DNA of 39,128 nucleotides from NCBI RefSeq assembly GCF_000472865.1, contig NZ_AXAP01000034.1, positions 53,317 through 92,444 of the forward strand, in the 5' to 3' direction. Shown piece after piece: positions 7,785-15,420 of this stretch (within the stretch, counting starts at the first letter, position 1; the number at the start of each line of letters is the position of its first letter). The DNA comes from Bradyrhizobium elkanii WSM2783 (GTDB taxonomy: Bacteria; Pseudomonadota; Alphaproteobacteria; Rhizobiales; Xanthobacteraceae). The notes beneath the pieces are model-generated. The model had not been told where the DNA came from. It searched no databases and worked only from the letters and a program-made list of their open reading frames with translations. Position numbers and translations under genes: made by a program.

Positions 7785-7994
7785 CTAGCGCCAAGCCGCT
7801 TCGTTCTTCTGCTCGTAATCCGTGAACGCTTTCTCCAGCCCGCCGATCACCTCGGCTGAGGTCTCGAACATGGCCTTGAGCTGTGGTTCATCGAGCTTCG
7901 CGATGTCCTCACGAAGGTGGGTTTTTATGTCGTGTAACGCCTTTCGCATTTTCTGCGTATGATGGCGGGGATCCCGTTCGGCGGCACTTGCCAT
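7785..7994 (-). CDS. Small charged helical protein of unknown function
   Basis: A 69-aa protein with no signal peptide, rich in Lys, Glu and His, predicted mainly helical (QKMRKALHDIKTHLREDIAK, then LEKAFTDYEQKNEAA). I do not recognise a family. AGGAG sits seven bases before the ATG at 7994. It is the first gene of a likely two-gene unit with the hemerythrin-like gene, and its start lies about 70 bp downstream of a strong EcfG-type promoter match at 8066-8090. Small stress-induced proteins of this size are common in EcfG regulons. Confidence 0.75.
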   Translation of the reverse strand: MASAAERDPRHHTQKMRKALHDIKTHLREDIAKLDEPQLKAMFETSAEVIGGLEKAFTDYEQKNEAAWR

Positions 7995-8065
7995 GACCAG
8001 TCTCCTGCGTGCTGAGTTGTGATAGCCCGACGCACTCGATGGACGGGCGTCACGGTTGGCGCGTT

Positions 8066-8090
8066 AACAGTTCAAGAGAACTGCGGTTCC
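8066..8090 (-). promoter_or_regulatory. EcfG-type general-stress promoter
   Basis: On the minus strand GGAAC (8086-8090) is followed after 17 bases by GTT (8066-8068); this equals GGAAC-N16-TGTT, against the EcfG consensus GGAAC-N16/17-CGTT, so there is one mismatch in the -10 element. It lies about 70 bp in front of the 69-aa gene, with no other gene between. EcfG, controlled by PhyR/NepR, drives the general stress response of alphaproteobacteria. The inference is that the two-gene unit belongs to that regulon. Confidence 0.6.
8068..8083. promoter_or_regulatory. Palindrome inside the stress promoter
   Basis: CAGTTC-AAGA-GAACTG is a perfect 6-bp inverted repeat that covers the spacer and touches the -10 element of the EcfG-like promoter. 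It could be an operator for a repressor that also affects the divergent chrA gene. No regulator is identified. Confidence 0.3.
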
Positions 8091-8136
8091 TGCATCGATC
8101 CCGGCGCGGGAACTTGTCTGATGGGAATTCTGGACG

Positions 8137-9363
8137 ATGAACATTGAGCGGATTTCAGACAGCGAAGCCAAACCTTCGCGCGCGGGCTCGCCGCTCGAAG
8201 TGCTTCTGGTCTTCCTCAAGCTCGGGCTGACGTCGTTCGGCGGCCCGATCGCCCATATCGGCTATTTCCGTAGCGAGTTCGTCGAGCGCCGCAAATGGCT
8301 CGACGAACAATCCTATGCGGACCTCGTGGCGCTGTGCCAATTCCTGCCCGGCCCGGCGAGCAGCCAGGTTGGTTTCTCGCTCGGATTGATGCGCGCAGGT
8401 TATCGCGGCGCGCTGGCGGCATGGACGGGTTTCACGCTGCCATCGGCCATCGCCCTCCTGCTGTTTGCCTATGGCGCCAGCGCATTGAGCGGACCGATCG
8501 GAACGGGGCTGGTGCACGGCCTCAAACTCGTGGCGGTCGCGATCGTAGCTCAAGCCGTATGGGGCATGGCGCGGACCCTGTGCCCCGACCGCGAGCGCGC
8601 CTCGATCGCGACGGTCGCCGCACTCATCATCCTGTTCAGCACATCATCGGTAGCGCAGATCGGCGCGATTCTGCTCGGCGGCATGGCCGGACTATGGCTC
8701 TGCCGCGCCGCGCAGCCGAGCGGAGAAAGCCATTTCGCCGTGCCGGTGTCCCGCGTCGCCGCCCTCGTCGCACTGGCGGCGTTCCTGATCCTGCTCGTCG
8801 GCCTGCCGGTCCTGGCACGGTTGTGGCCGTACGCGGGCATTGCCTTGTTCGACGCCTTCTATCGCTCCGGCGCGCTCGTGTTTGGCGGCGGTCATGTCGT
8901 GCTGCCGCTGCTGCGCGAGGCCGTGGTGACGCCGGGCTGGGTCGGCGACGACGTATTCCTGACCGGCTATGGCGCCGCCCAGGCCGTCCCCGGACCGCTC
9001 TTCACCTTCGCCGCCTATCTCGGCGCCGTCGTCAAAACGTCGCCGCACGGCATCGCCGGAGCCATCATCGGCTTGTTCGGCATATTCCTTCCGGGCGTCC
9101 TGATCCTGCTGGCAGCGCTGCCGTACTGGGACAGCTTTCGCAAACGTGCCGGCGCCCAGGCGATGATGCGCGGCGTGAACGCAGCGGTCGTCGGCATCCT
9201 GGGCGCGGCGCTCTACAATCCGGTGTGGACCAGCACGGTGCAGACGCCCACGGACTTTGCGATTGCCCTCGTCGGATTCGTGCTGCTCATCGCCTGGCGC
9301 GCACCGCCGCTCGTGGTCGTCGCCTTCAGCGCCATCGCGGGAATTGGCGCGGCGATCCTGTGA
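8137..9363 (+). CDS. chrA: Chromate transporter, ChrA family
   Basis: ChrA exports chromate across the inner membrane using the proton gradient; some family members move other anions. The 408-aa length is the usual two-domain (LCHR) form. The N-terminal CHR domain shows LKLGLTSFGGPIAHIGYF (about 28-45) and LCQFLPGPASSQ (about 67-78); the second repeats the theme with SGALVFGGGHVVLPLLRE (about 248-265) and AAQAVPGPLFTF. About ten hydrophobic helices fill the rest. The gene stands alone, divergent from the stress unit, and is closed by a hairpin terminator at 9447-9474. No chrB regulator is nearby, so the substrate may not be chromate. Confidence 0.92.
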   Translation: MNIERISDSEAKPSRAGSPLEVLLVFLKLGLTSFGGPIAHIGYFRSEFVERRKWLDEQSYADLVALCQFLPGPASSQVGFSLGLMRAGYRGALAAWTGFTLPSAIALLLFAYGASALSGPIGTGLVHGLKLVAVAIVAQAVWGMARTLCPDRERASIATVAALIILFSTSSVAQIGAILLGGMAGLWLCRAAQPSGESHFAVPVSRVAALVALAAFLILLVGLPVLARLWPYAGIALFDAFYRSGALVFGGGHVVLPLLREAVVTPGWVGDDVFLTGYGAAQAVPGPLFTFAAYLGAVVKTSPHGIAGAIIGLFGIFLPGVLILLAALPYWDSFRKRAGAQAMMRGVNAAVVGILGAALYNPVWTSTVQTPTDFAIALVGFVLLIAWRAPPLVVVAFSAIAGIGAAIL

Positions 9364-9446
9364 CGCTTGACCAGTGTTTTCCCGGATAGGATTTCGGTCG
9401 CCTTCGTGTTCTAGGGTGAGGCGTTCATGTAGGCATATTTACGTGC

Positions 9447-9474
9447 GCCCGGCAGCCAACGCTGTCGGGCTTTT
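9447..9474 (+). terminator. Intrinsic terminator downstream of chrA
   Basis: GCCCGGCAGC (9447-9456) pairs with GCTGTCGGGC (9461-9470) with a single G-T mismatch, loop CAAC, followed by TTTT (9471-9474). It lies 83 bp past the chrA stop and has the T-run only on the plus strand. Confidence 0.7.
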
Positions 9475-9495
9475 CGTTTGGATGCGTCGAGTAGT

Positions 9496-9939
9496 TCAAG
9501 CAGCCTTCTGCAGCGGATAAGTCTGCAGGCGCCGCGCCGACAGCGCGCAGCCGCAATCATGCATGGTGCTGCGCTCGATGACGAAGCGACGCTTCTCCAG
9601 CAAGGCACGAAGGCTTTGGTTCGCGGCCGGCTTCTGGGCATCGACCCAGACCACCAATACGCCGCTGGCGCTCAGGCAATCCGCCACCCAGTCCAGCGTC
9701 GCCTCGAGTGTGCGCAATGGGCGTCGGCGCCAGTCGACAAGCGCGACGTCGTACTGACCGGCCGGGCGTCCACAATTGCCCGTCGCGGTCGCGCGCGAAT
9801 AACCGCGCCGCTGAAGCTCGAGCATCAATTCAAAGCTCTTGGAGCCGGCGACGACGATGCGGTGCTGCATCGAGCAGCCCGCCAGTTGGATCATCGGATC
9901 AATGATCCTGTCGCCAGTGCCAACCTGAAGGGAAGACAT
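9496..9939 (-). CDS. Unknown protein with a Rossmann/methyltransferase-like look
   Basis: A 147-aa protein. A strand-helix-strand pattern (HRIVVAGSKSFELMLELQRR, then YDVALVDWRRR and SGVLVVWVD) resembles a shortened class I methyltransferase fold, but the glycine-rich SAM loop is missing, so activity is doubtful. Conserved-looking cysteines include MHDCGCAL near the end. The start at 9939 is chosen because AGGTG precedes it by a good distance; an in-frame extension to 10062 (41 more residues) reads towards repeat family B and is less likely. It is a single gene, transcribed towards the chrA terminator. Confidence 0.65.
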   Translation of the reverse strand: MSSLQVGTGDRIIDPMIQLAGCSMQHRIVVAGSKSFELMLELQRRGYSRATATGNCGRPAGQYDVALVDWRRRPLRTLEATLDWVADCLSASGVLVVWVDAQKPAANQSLRALLEKRRFVIERSTMHDCGCALSARRLQTYPLQKAA

Positions 9940-10080
9940 GACATCACCTGTTCCATTCGCTCTCGCCCGCGCGTCTCGGGCCGCACCTTCGATGCGCGCA
10001 ATATCTTCAGGGTCGGATATGATTTCGAGAGCGACGAACCCGCACTCGTATATGCGCCGCATAGGGGCGCGTAACCGCGC

Positions 10081-10168
10081 CGTAGGATGGGTAGAGCGAA
10101 GCGAAACCCATCATTCGCGCCTGGGTTACCTAAGTTGATGGTTTTCGCTTCGCTCTACCCATCCTACG
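10081..10168. repeat. Dispersed palindromic repeat, family B (copy 2)
   Basis: The same arms as the copy at 6785-6868: CGTAGGATGGGTAGAGCGAA at the left and its near-perfect complement ending CCCATCCTACG at the right, with a different centre. The copies differ at only a few arm positions, so the copy number was probably raised recently. Confidence 0.8.
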
Positions 10169-10310
10169 CAGGCGCGCGCGGGATAGGCAGGCCGACCCGC
10201 CATTAACCCCGCGTCCACCATCGCGGCGGCCGGTGGCCGGTAACCAAATCCCTTAACAGACCGTCAACCCGATCCCGACAAGTCTTACGACTTTGTTAGG
10301 GAGATTGCCG

Positions 10311-10421
10311 ATGGAAGCCTTTGCTCTTGAATTCGTGGGAATGGCGATGGTGGCTCTCTGCCTGGTCGTGCTCGCAATGCCCGCCGCTCGGCGGCCCTCC
10401 AGGCACGGTCGTCACGAGTAA
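10311..10421 (+). CDS. 36-aa membrane microprotein
   Basis: A short reading frame with a strong ribosome site (AGGGAG at 10298-10303, seven bases before ATG) encodes 36 residues. A hydrophobic helix (about 6-24, LEFVGMAMVALCLVVLAMP) is followed by a strongly basic tail (RRPSRHGRHE). The topology would be a single inner-membrane span with the basic end in the cytoplasm. I do not recognise a family; such microproteins often modulate larger membrane complexes. It lies 166 bp before rnd and may have its own promoter in the 10169-10300 stretch. Confidence 0.6.
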   Translation: MEAFALEFVGMAMVALCLVVLAMPAARRPSRHGRHE

Positions 10422-10587
10422 GGCGGCGGCCCGACCACCGTTTTCGCGCCCTGCGACGCCCACCCGGCGTCCGCCGCCTGTTCCGCGCGGCCTGACCTGA
10501 GCCTATGCAGGGCCAGAATTGCAGCCAAGCCCCTTGACATACCTGCGCTTTCGGCAGAACGCGTGTCGGAAGCGTCATGGACTGTTC

Positions 10588-11742
10588 ATGGATCTGATTA
10601 ACACCACCTGGGAACTGCAGGCGGCCTGCGACCGCTTAGCCGCCCACCCCGTTATCACCGTCGACACCGAGTTCCTGCGGGAAACGACCTACTACCCCCT
10701 GCTCTGCGTGCTGCAAATGGCGAGCCCGGATGAGGCCGTCGTGATCGACGCGCTCGCTCCCGACATCGACCTCACACCGTTCTTCAAGTTGATGGCCAAC
10801 GAGCAGGTGCTGAAGGTATTCCACGCCGCCCGGCAGGACATTGAGATCGTCTGGCACCGCGCCAACACCATCCCGCATCCGATCTTCGACACGCAGGTTG
10901 CGGCCATGGTGCTAGGCTATGGCGACAGCATCGCCTATGACCAGCTCGTCGAGCGCATCACCGGCCATCGGCCGGACAAGACCCATCGCTTCACCGACTG
11001 GTCGCGCCGCCCACTCAGCGCCGAGCAGACCCAATACGCGGTCTCCGACGTCACGCATTTGCGCGATGTCTTCACCGCGCTCGATGCCGACCTGAAGAAG
11101 CGCGGGCGCAACGACTGGGTCAGCGAGGAGATGGAGATCCTGACCTCGCCCCGCACCTACGACTTCCATCCAGAGCGCGCCTGGGAGCGGCTGAAAACCA
11201 GGGTGCGGAAGCCGCGCGAGCTCGCGGTGCTGATCGAGGTCGCCGCATGGCGCGAGCAGGAGGCGCAGAGTCGCGACGTGCCGCGTTCGCGCGTGCTGAA
11301 GGACGAGGCGGTGGGCGATATCGCAACGCATGCGCCGACGTCGCTGGAGAAGCTTGCCAACCTACGCTCGCTGCCGAAAGGATTTGAGCGCTCGAAATGG
11401 GGCACGGACATCATTGCCGCCGTGCAGCGCGGGCTCGCCCGGGATTTCGCCAAGCTGCCGAAGATCGAGAAGCCGCGCAACAATTCCAACGGTGCGGCGA
11501 TCGTCGAACTGTTGAAGGTGCTGCTCAGGATGACGTCCGAGCGGCACGCAGTCGCAAGCAAGGTGATCGCGACCGTCGACGATCTCGAGCAGATCGCCGC
11601 CGACGATCATGCCGACGTCGCCGCCCTGCACGGCTGGCGCCGCGAATTATTCGGCGAAGCGGCGCTCAAGCTCAAGCACGGCCGGCTGGCGCTTGCGATC
11701 GACAAGGGACGCGTGGTCAAGGTGGAACGCGCCAAGGAGTAG
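10588..11742 (+). CDS. rnd: Ribonuclease D
   Basis: RNase D is a 3'-to-5' exoribonuclease that trims tRNA and other small RNA precursors in the cytosol. The 384-aa protein has the DEDDy metal site: Asp26 and Glu28 (VDTEFLRE), Asp84 (HAARQDIEIV), and Tyr150 with Asp154 (TQYAVSDVTHL). An HRDC domain follows (about 205-285, RELAVLIEVAAWREQEAQSR). The start at 10588 (MDLINTTWEL) fits the family; an earlier in-frame start at 10519 adds 23 residues that do not look like the family. TTGACA at 10535-10540 could be the -35 box of a promoter in front of it; the matching -10 box is poor. Confidence 0.95.
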   Translation: MDLINTTWELQAACDRLAAHPVITVDTEFLRETTYYPLLCVLQMASPDEAVVIDALAPDIDLTPFFKLMANEQVLKVFHAARQDIEIVWHRANTIPHPIFDTQVAAMVLGYGDSIAYDQLVERITGHRPDKTHRFTDWSRRPLSAEQTQYAVSDVTHLRDVFTALDADLKKRGRNDWVSEEMEILTSPRTYDFHPERAWERLKTRVRKPRELAVLIEVAAWREQEAQSRDVPRSRVLKDEAVGDIATHAPTSLEKLANLRSLPKGFERSKWGTDIIAAVQRGLARDFAKLPKIEKPRNNSNGAAIVELLKVLLRMTSERHAVASKVIATVDDLEQIAADDHADVAALHGWRRELFGEAALKLKHGRLALAIDKGRVVKVERAKE

Positions 11743-11867
11743 CCGGGTAGTTATCGCCGTGCGCAAACCCAGCGGACTTGTGTTGAAATTCCAGGTCGCA
11801 AGCAACACTTTGTGCACTTTCATCCCATAGGTTGCGGCATCATCCCTTTACACGGGACAAGAAACGT

Positions 11868-12932
11868 ATGCCGCATGATCTGGTCGGCAGCGCTGCGCCC
11901 ATGCAGCGCAAGAAACTTGAAGACGCGCTTCGCCCTGAGTGGGGAGATTTGCGAGTGTTCCTGCTCTGCGCACGGAACCGCAGCTTCAGCCGCGCCGCCG
12001 ACGTCCTCGGCGTGCCGGCAACCGCAATGATGCGCAAGATCGACAAGCTCGAGGACGATCTCGGCTGCCAACTGTTTTCGCGCGACGAGGCACAACTGGC
12101 GCTGACCGGCGAAGGACGGGCGCTGCTGTTCGATGTGGAACAGATGGAGCGTCTCAGCCTCAACATCGTCAGGCGCGCGCGGGCGCCGGCGGAGGTGAGC
12201 GGCACCGTGCGGATCGCGGTGACCGAGGCACCCGGGAACTTCTGGGTGCTGCCGCGGCTGATCACGTTCGAGCGGACCTACCGCAACATCATCGTCGAGC
12301 TGCGTTGCGTATCTGACTGCGCTGAAGTTCCGCGGCAGGAGGCGGACATCTCGCTGCAGGTCGAGCGCCCCAGCGATCCCGAACTGATCGCGACGAAGAT
12401 CGGCCGGTTGCACATCCACGCTTTCGCCTCGAAAGCCTATTGCGATGCCTACAGCCTGCCGACGTCGCTCGACGAGCTAAGGCACCATCGCATCGTCAAG
12501 CAGGATGGCGTGCCGCATGGCGACGGCACCTACAAGCGGATCCTCGGCGTGGACTCGCTGGAGGGCATCGTCGGCATCTCCACCAATTCCAGCGTGGCCG
12601 CGCTCTACGCCGTCGAACAGGGCGCGGGAATCGGCTTCCTGCCGAGCTCGGTGATTGCGCTCGGCGCGCCGCTGGTCGCGGTCGACCTCGGCGTCAACCA
12701 CCAACTGGATCTATGGCTCTGCTATCATCGTCAGTTCCGCCACTCGGACCGTCACACGCTGATGATCGAATGGCTGAAGAGCATCTTCGATCCCAAGGTC
12801 TATGCCTGCTTCCGCGACGAATTCATCCATCCCGACGAATTGACGCCGTTGTTGGTGGGATCGCGCGAACATTTCGGATTGCAGAACTACGTGGCGCCCA
12901 AGCCTTTCCCGACCGGGGCCACTACCACTTGA
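11868..12932 (+). CDS. LysR-family transcriptional regulator
   Basis: A 354-aa regulator. The winged-helix DNA-binding domain is near the N-terminus (DLRVFLLCARNRSFSRAADV, then LGVPATAMMRKIDKLEDDLG), followed by LFSRDEAQLALTGEGRALL, typical of LysR proteins. A substrate-binding region starts at about residue 105 (GTVRIAVTEAPGNFWVLPRL) and is a normal two-lobe effector domain. The C-terminus runs about 50 residues beyond the usual LysR length (RDEFIHPDELTPLL onward). The start at 11868 was taken; 11901 (MQRKKLEDAL) is possible. Its last 11 bases overlap the 3' end of the convergent beta-barrel gene. The target is unknown; no divergent partner gene suggests one. Confidence 0.88.
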   Translation: MPHDLVGSAAPMQRKKLEDALRPEWGDLRVFLLCARNRSFSRAADVLGVPATAMMRKIDKLEDDLGCQLFSRDEAQLALTGEGRALLFDVEQMERLSLNIVRRARAPAEVSGTVRIAVTEAPGNFWVLPRLITFERTYRNIIVELRCVSDCAEVPRQEADISLQVERPSDPELIATKIGRLHIHAFASKAYCDAYSLPTSLDELRHHRIVKQDGVPHGDGTYKRILGVDSLEGIVGISTNSSVAALYAVEQGAGIGFLPSSVIALGAPLVAVDLGVNHQLDLWLCYHRQFRHSDRHTLMIEWLKSIFDPKVYACFRDEFIHPDELTPLLVGSREHFGLQNYVAPKPFPTGATTT

Positions 12933-14100
12933 ACTCGACGCCGAGTGTGCCCTGGTGCGACTGCATCGCGGCGCGGAATTTGCCGTCGTAGTTGAGGTAG
13001 AGCCGCGCGGTATTGGTCAGGCTGAGCGACGCCGCCGCGCCGGCATCTGCGCCATATTGGCTTTCGGCAATGCCCTGCAGCGTGATGCTCTGGCTGCCGA
13101 GGCTGACGGTGATATCGCCAAAGTTCTGCGCGACATTGTCGACGAACTTGCCATAGGCCGAAAGGTCGAACACCTTCTGGTCGAAGATCCAGTAGTGTCC
13201 GACTTCCGCCCCGATCATGACCCGCATCCGCTCCACGGTGGCGGCGCTGGCGAAGACCGGATCGAGGCCCCCGAATTCCTGGAATGATCCGGTCCTGGCG
13301 CGGACATATTCGAGGCTCGCTTTCGGCACGATGCGGCTCTGGTCCTTGTCCCAGTAATAGCTGAGCTCGCTCAGCGCGCCATCGAGCTTGGCGTTGTAAC
13401 CCGTCGTGGCAAAACCAAGACCGGTATCGCGACTGGAGCGGATGTTGCCGAAGCCGTGCACCACGGCGATCGCCCAGGTCCACGGCCCCTTGTCGACGGT
13501 GGCGTGGGCACCGAGTTGGGTCAGATCGATGGCCGCCGATTGCAGCGCGAGCGGCACATCGATGTCGGTGCGGCTCTGGTCGACGGAGAAACCGAGATTG
13601 ATGCCTGGGGCGATCCGCGCCCCGATGCCGGCCACCCCGCCCCAGGTCTTGCGGCGGTCGCCGACGAAATCCCCGACGGCGTCGTTGCGCGCGGAGATGC
13701 CGTAGCCCTCGAACCAGGTGCGAAAGCGCGGCGCCTCGACGCTCTCGGAGGCACCTCCTCCACCGGGGTTGGTCCGCCATAACCGGTTGAAGCCACTGGT
13801 CGCCTGGTTGCCGATCCGCTCCAGGAAGTTGCTGCCAAGATTGGCTATCGCCGAGCCCGCCGCGAGATCGGCGTTAACCATGCTGGCTGTCGGCGACGGG
13901 ATCGGCGCCGGACTTACGCTCGGCGTCGGGCTCGACGCTGGGGGTGGAGTCGGGGTTGGTGTGGGGGTCAGCGGCCGCGATTGCGCCTGCGCCGAACCGA
14001 TCGTGCCGATGGCCAGGCAAAGCGCGGCCGCAAACGCCCATGCAAGGCCGCGGCACCCTCCGGCGGAGCTTGCTCGCGACGGGCGCCACGAGCAGCGCAT
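12922..14100 (-). CDS. Outer-membrane autotransporter-type beta-barrel protein
   Basis: A 392-aa exported protein. Signal peptide about 1-40 (LAWAFAAALCLAIGTIGSAQ, cut after AQAQ), then a Pro/Thr/Ser linker (about 41-75, repeated PTPTP), then a beta-barrel of some 270 residues with alternating aromatic strands. It ends in GVEFKW, a C-terminal aromatic typical of barrel assembly by the BAM complex. There is no passenger domain between linker and barrel, so this is a barrel with a tethered linker and not a classical autotransporter. The ATG at 14100 is preferred over a TTG five codons earlier. Function is unknown; adhesion or surface exposure of the linker are guesses. Confidence 0.8.
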   Translation of the reverse strand: MRCSWRPSRASSAGGCRGLAWAFAAALCLAIGTIGSAQAQSRPLTPTPTPTPPPASSPTPSVSPAPIPSPTASMVNADLAAGSAIANLGSNFLERIGNQATSGFNRLWRTNPGGGGASESVEAPRFRTWFEGYGISARNDAVGDFVGDRRKTWGGVAGIGARIAPGINLGFSVDQSRTDIDVPLALQSAAIDLTQLGAHATVDKGPWTWAIAVVHGFGNIRSSRDTGLGFATTGYNAKLDGALSELSYYWDKDQSRIVPKASLEYVRARTGSFQEFGGLDPVFASAATVERMRVMIGAEVGHYWIFDQKVFDLSAYGKFVDNVAQNFGDITVSLGSQSITLQGIAESQYGADAGAAASLSLTNTARLYLNYDGKFRAAMQSHQGTLGVEFKW

Positions 14101-14420
14101 GTATTTAATTCCCAAACGACGCGAACCTGAAAAATGCGAAAAAAGCGATCGATATCGGCCGATTTGCCCTTAACTCGCCGGGAGCGTCAATCGCGCGGCC
14201 CGGCACACTTCGCCCGAAGCCGCAACGTTGTTGTCGATCGGCCACAGGCGTTGCCGCGGCGCACCGATTTTCTGTGGCACACCAAAGGCTTGCTAACCCG
14301 CAATTTTCGTGTTGCAATCACCGGTACAATCGGATTGGGCCGTTCGACTGTGCGTTTCGTGACCTTGAAGTCTAAGAATCGGAATTTGATCAGACTGCCG
14401 GAAGCCGGTTTGTGGCGTGG
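14101..14420. other. Intergenic stretch between the barrel gene and cspA
   Basis: This divergent region has no credible gene. It must hold the promoters of the barrel gene (minus) and cspA (plus). TTGAAG near 14367 could be a -35 box for cspA, but its -10 partner is weak. Nothing else was recognised. Confidence 0.4.
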
Positions 14421-14472
14421 CACGCGCGAAGCGTGGCCGCGTCTTTTTTACGTCTAGACGAGGAGACAGGCG
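14421..14472 (+). promoter_or_regulatory. 5' leader of cspA with hairpin, T-run and palindrome
   Basis: CACGC-GCGAA-GCGTG (14421-14435) can form a short hairpin, followed by a T6 run (14444-14449), then the palindrome CGTCTAGACG (14451-14460) directly in front of the ribosome site GAGGAGA. Cold-shock mRNAs often have structured leaders that control stability or translation. Whether this one does is inference. Confidence 0.4.
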
Positions 14473-14676
14473 ATGCCGAAGGGTACCGTCAAGTGGTTCA
14501 ACCCGACCAAGGGTTATGGGTTCATCAAGCCGGCCGTCGGCGACAAGGACGTCTTCGTCCATATCTCGGCGGTTGAGCGTGCGGGACTCTCTACGCTCAA
14601 CGAAAACCAAACGATCGAGTACGACCTGGTGGAGAACCGCGGCAAGGCATCCGCGGAAAACCTCAAGGTCTCCTAG
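14473..14676 (+). CDS. cspA: Cold-shock domain protein
   Basis: A 67-aa single cold-shock domain that binds single-stranded RNA and DNA and keeps mRNA unfolded. RNP1 is KGYGFIKP (about 15-22) and RNP2 is DVFVHISA (about 28-35). The length is normal. GGAGA lies 9 bases before the ATG, and a GC-rich terminator follows at 14714-14743, so this is a single-gene transcript. Several csp paralogues are usual in this family; which one this is cannot be told, and the symbol is generic. Confidence 0.93.
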   Translation: MPKGTVKWFNPTKGYGFIKPAVGDKDVFVHISAVERAGLSTLNENQTIEYDLVENRGKASAENLKVS

Positions 14677-14713
14677 ACTCCATCGCGATCCACTCAGGCA
14701 ATCATGATTGCTA

Positions 14714-14743
14714 CCCCCGGCATCACCCCGGGGGGATTTCTTT
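14714..14743 (+). terminator. Intrinsic terminator of cspA
   Basis: CCCCCGG (14714-14720) pairs perfectly with CCGGGGG (14728-14734), loop CATCACC, followed by a T-rich tail (ATTTCTTT). It lies 37 bp after the cspA stop and just before the 3' end of the convergent purN. Confidence 0.8.
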
Positions 14744-14766
14744 ATGGCGTCAGATGTAGCGTTGCA

Positions 14767-15420
14767 CTATTTCGCCGCGGGCGAAATCAGCGTGCCGGAT
14801 AGCTTTGCGCTCTCCGCCGTCTTGCAGACATCGCCCTCCAGCCTGAGCCGGCCTGCCGCAAGCAGCCGCAGCGCTTCCGGATAGATCTGATGCTCGATCT
14901 GGATGACGCGGGCCGCCAGCGTCTCGGGCGTATCGTCATCGGCCACCGCCACCGCGCCCTGCACCACGATCGGCCCGGCATCGGTCTCCGGGATCACGAA
15001 ATGCACGGTTGCGCCCGAGATCTTCACGCCGGCCTTGAGCGCCTGGCCATGCGGATCGAGGCCGGGGAAGCACGGCAATAGCGACGGATGGATGTTGAGC
15101 ATCCTGCCGTACCAGCGCTGCACGAATTCAGCCGTGAACAGCCGCATGAAGCCGCCGAGGCAGATCAGTTCGACGTTCTTCTCGTCGAGCGCACGCTGCA
15201 GCATCGCCTCGAAGCCGGCGCGGTCCTTGCCGAACGGCTTGCTCTCGATGACGACGGTCGGAATGCCGCTCGCGCTGGCCTTGGCGAGGCCCGCGGCGTC
15301 GGCTCGGTTGGAGATCACCACAACGATCTCGGCCGGAAAGTCTTCCGCCTTCGCGGCCTCGATCAGCGCGACCATGTTCGATCCGCGCCCGGAAATCAGG
15401 ATGGCGACTTTGCGCTTCAT
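14767..15420 (-). CDS. purN: Phosphoribosylglycinamide formyltransferase
   Basis: PurN transfers a formyl group from 10-formyl-tetrahydrofolate to GAR, the third step of purine synthesis. The 217-aa protein shows the GAR-binding loop ISGRGSNM (residues 9-16), the catalytic NIHPSLLP (about 108-115) with Asn and His, and the loop HFVIPETDAGPIV holding the catalytic Asp. The length is usual. Its ATG overlaps the purM stop (ATGA), so the two are translationally coupled. It ends at 14767, facing cspA's terminator. Confidence 0.97.
   Translation of the reverse strand: MKRKVAILISGRGSNMVALIEAAKAEDFPAEIVVVISNRADAAGLAKASASGIPTVVIESKPFGKDRAGFEAMLQRALDEKNVELICLGGFMRLFTAEFVQRWYGRMLNIHPSLLPCFPGLDPHGQALKAGVKISGATVHFVIPETDAGPIVVQGAVAVADDDTPETLAARVIQIEHQIYPEALRLLAAGRLRLEGDVCKTAESAKLSGTLISPAAK

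Noticed and set aside
9940..10062. N-terminal extension of the Rossmann-like protein
   Set aside because: The start at 9939 has a good ribosome site; the extension runs towards a family B repeat.
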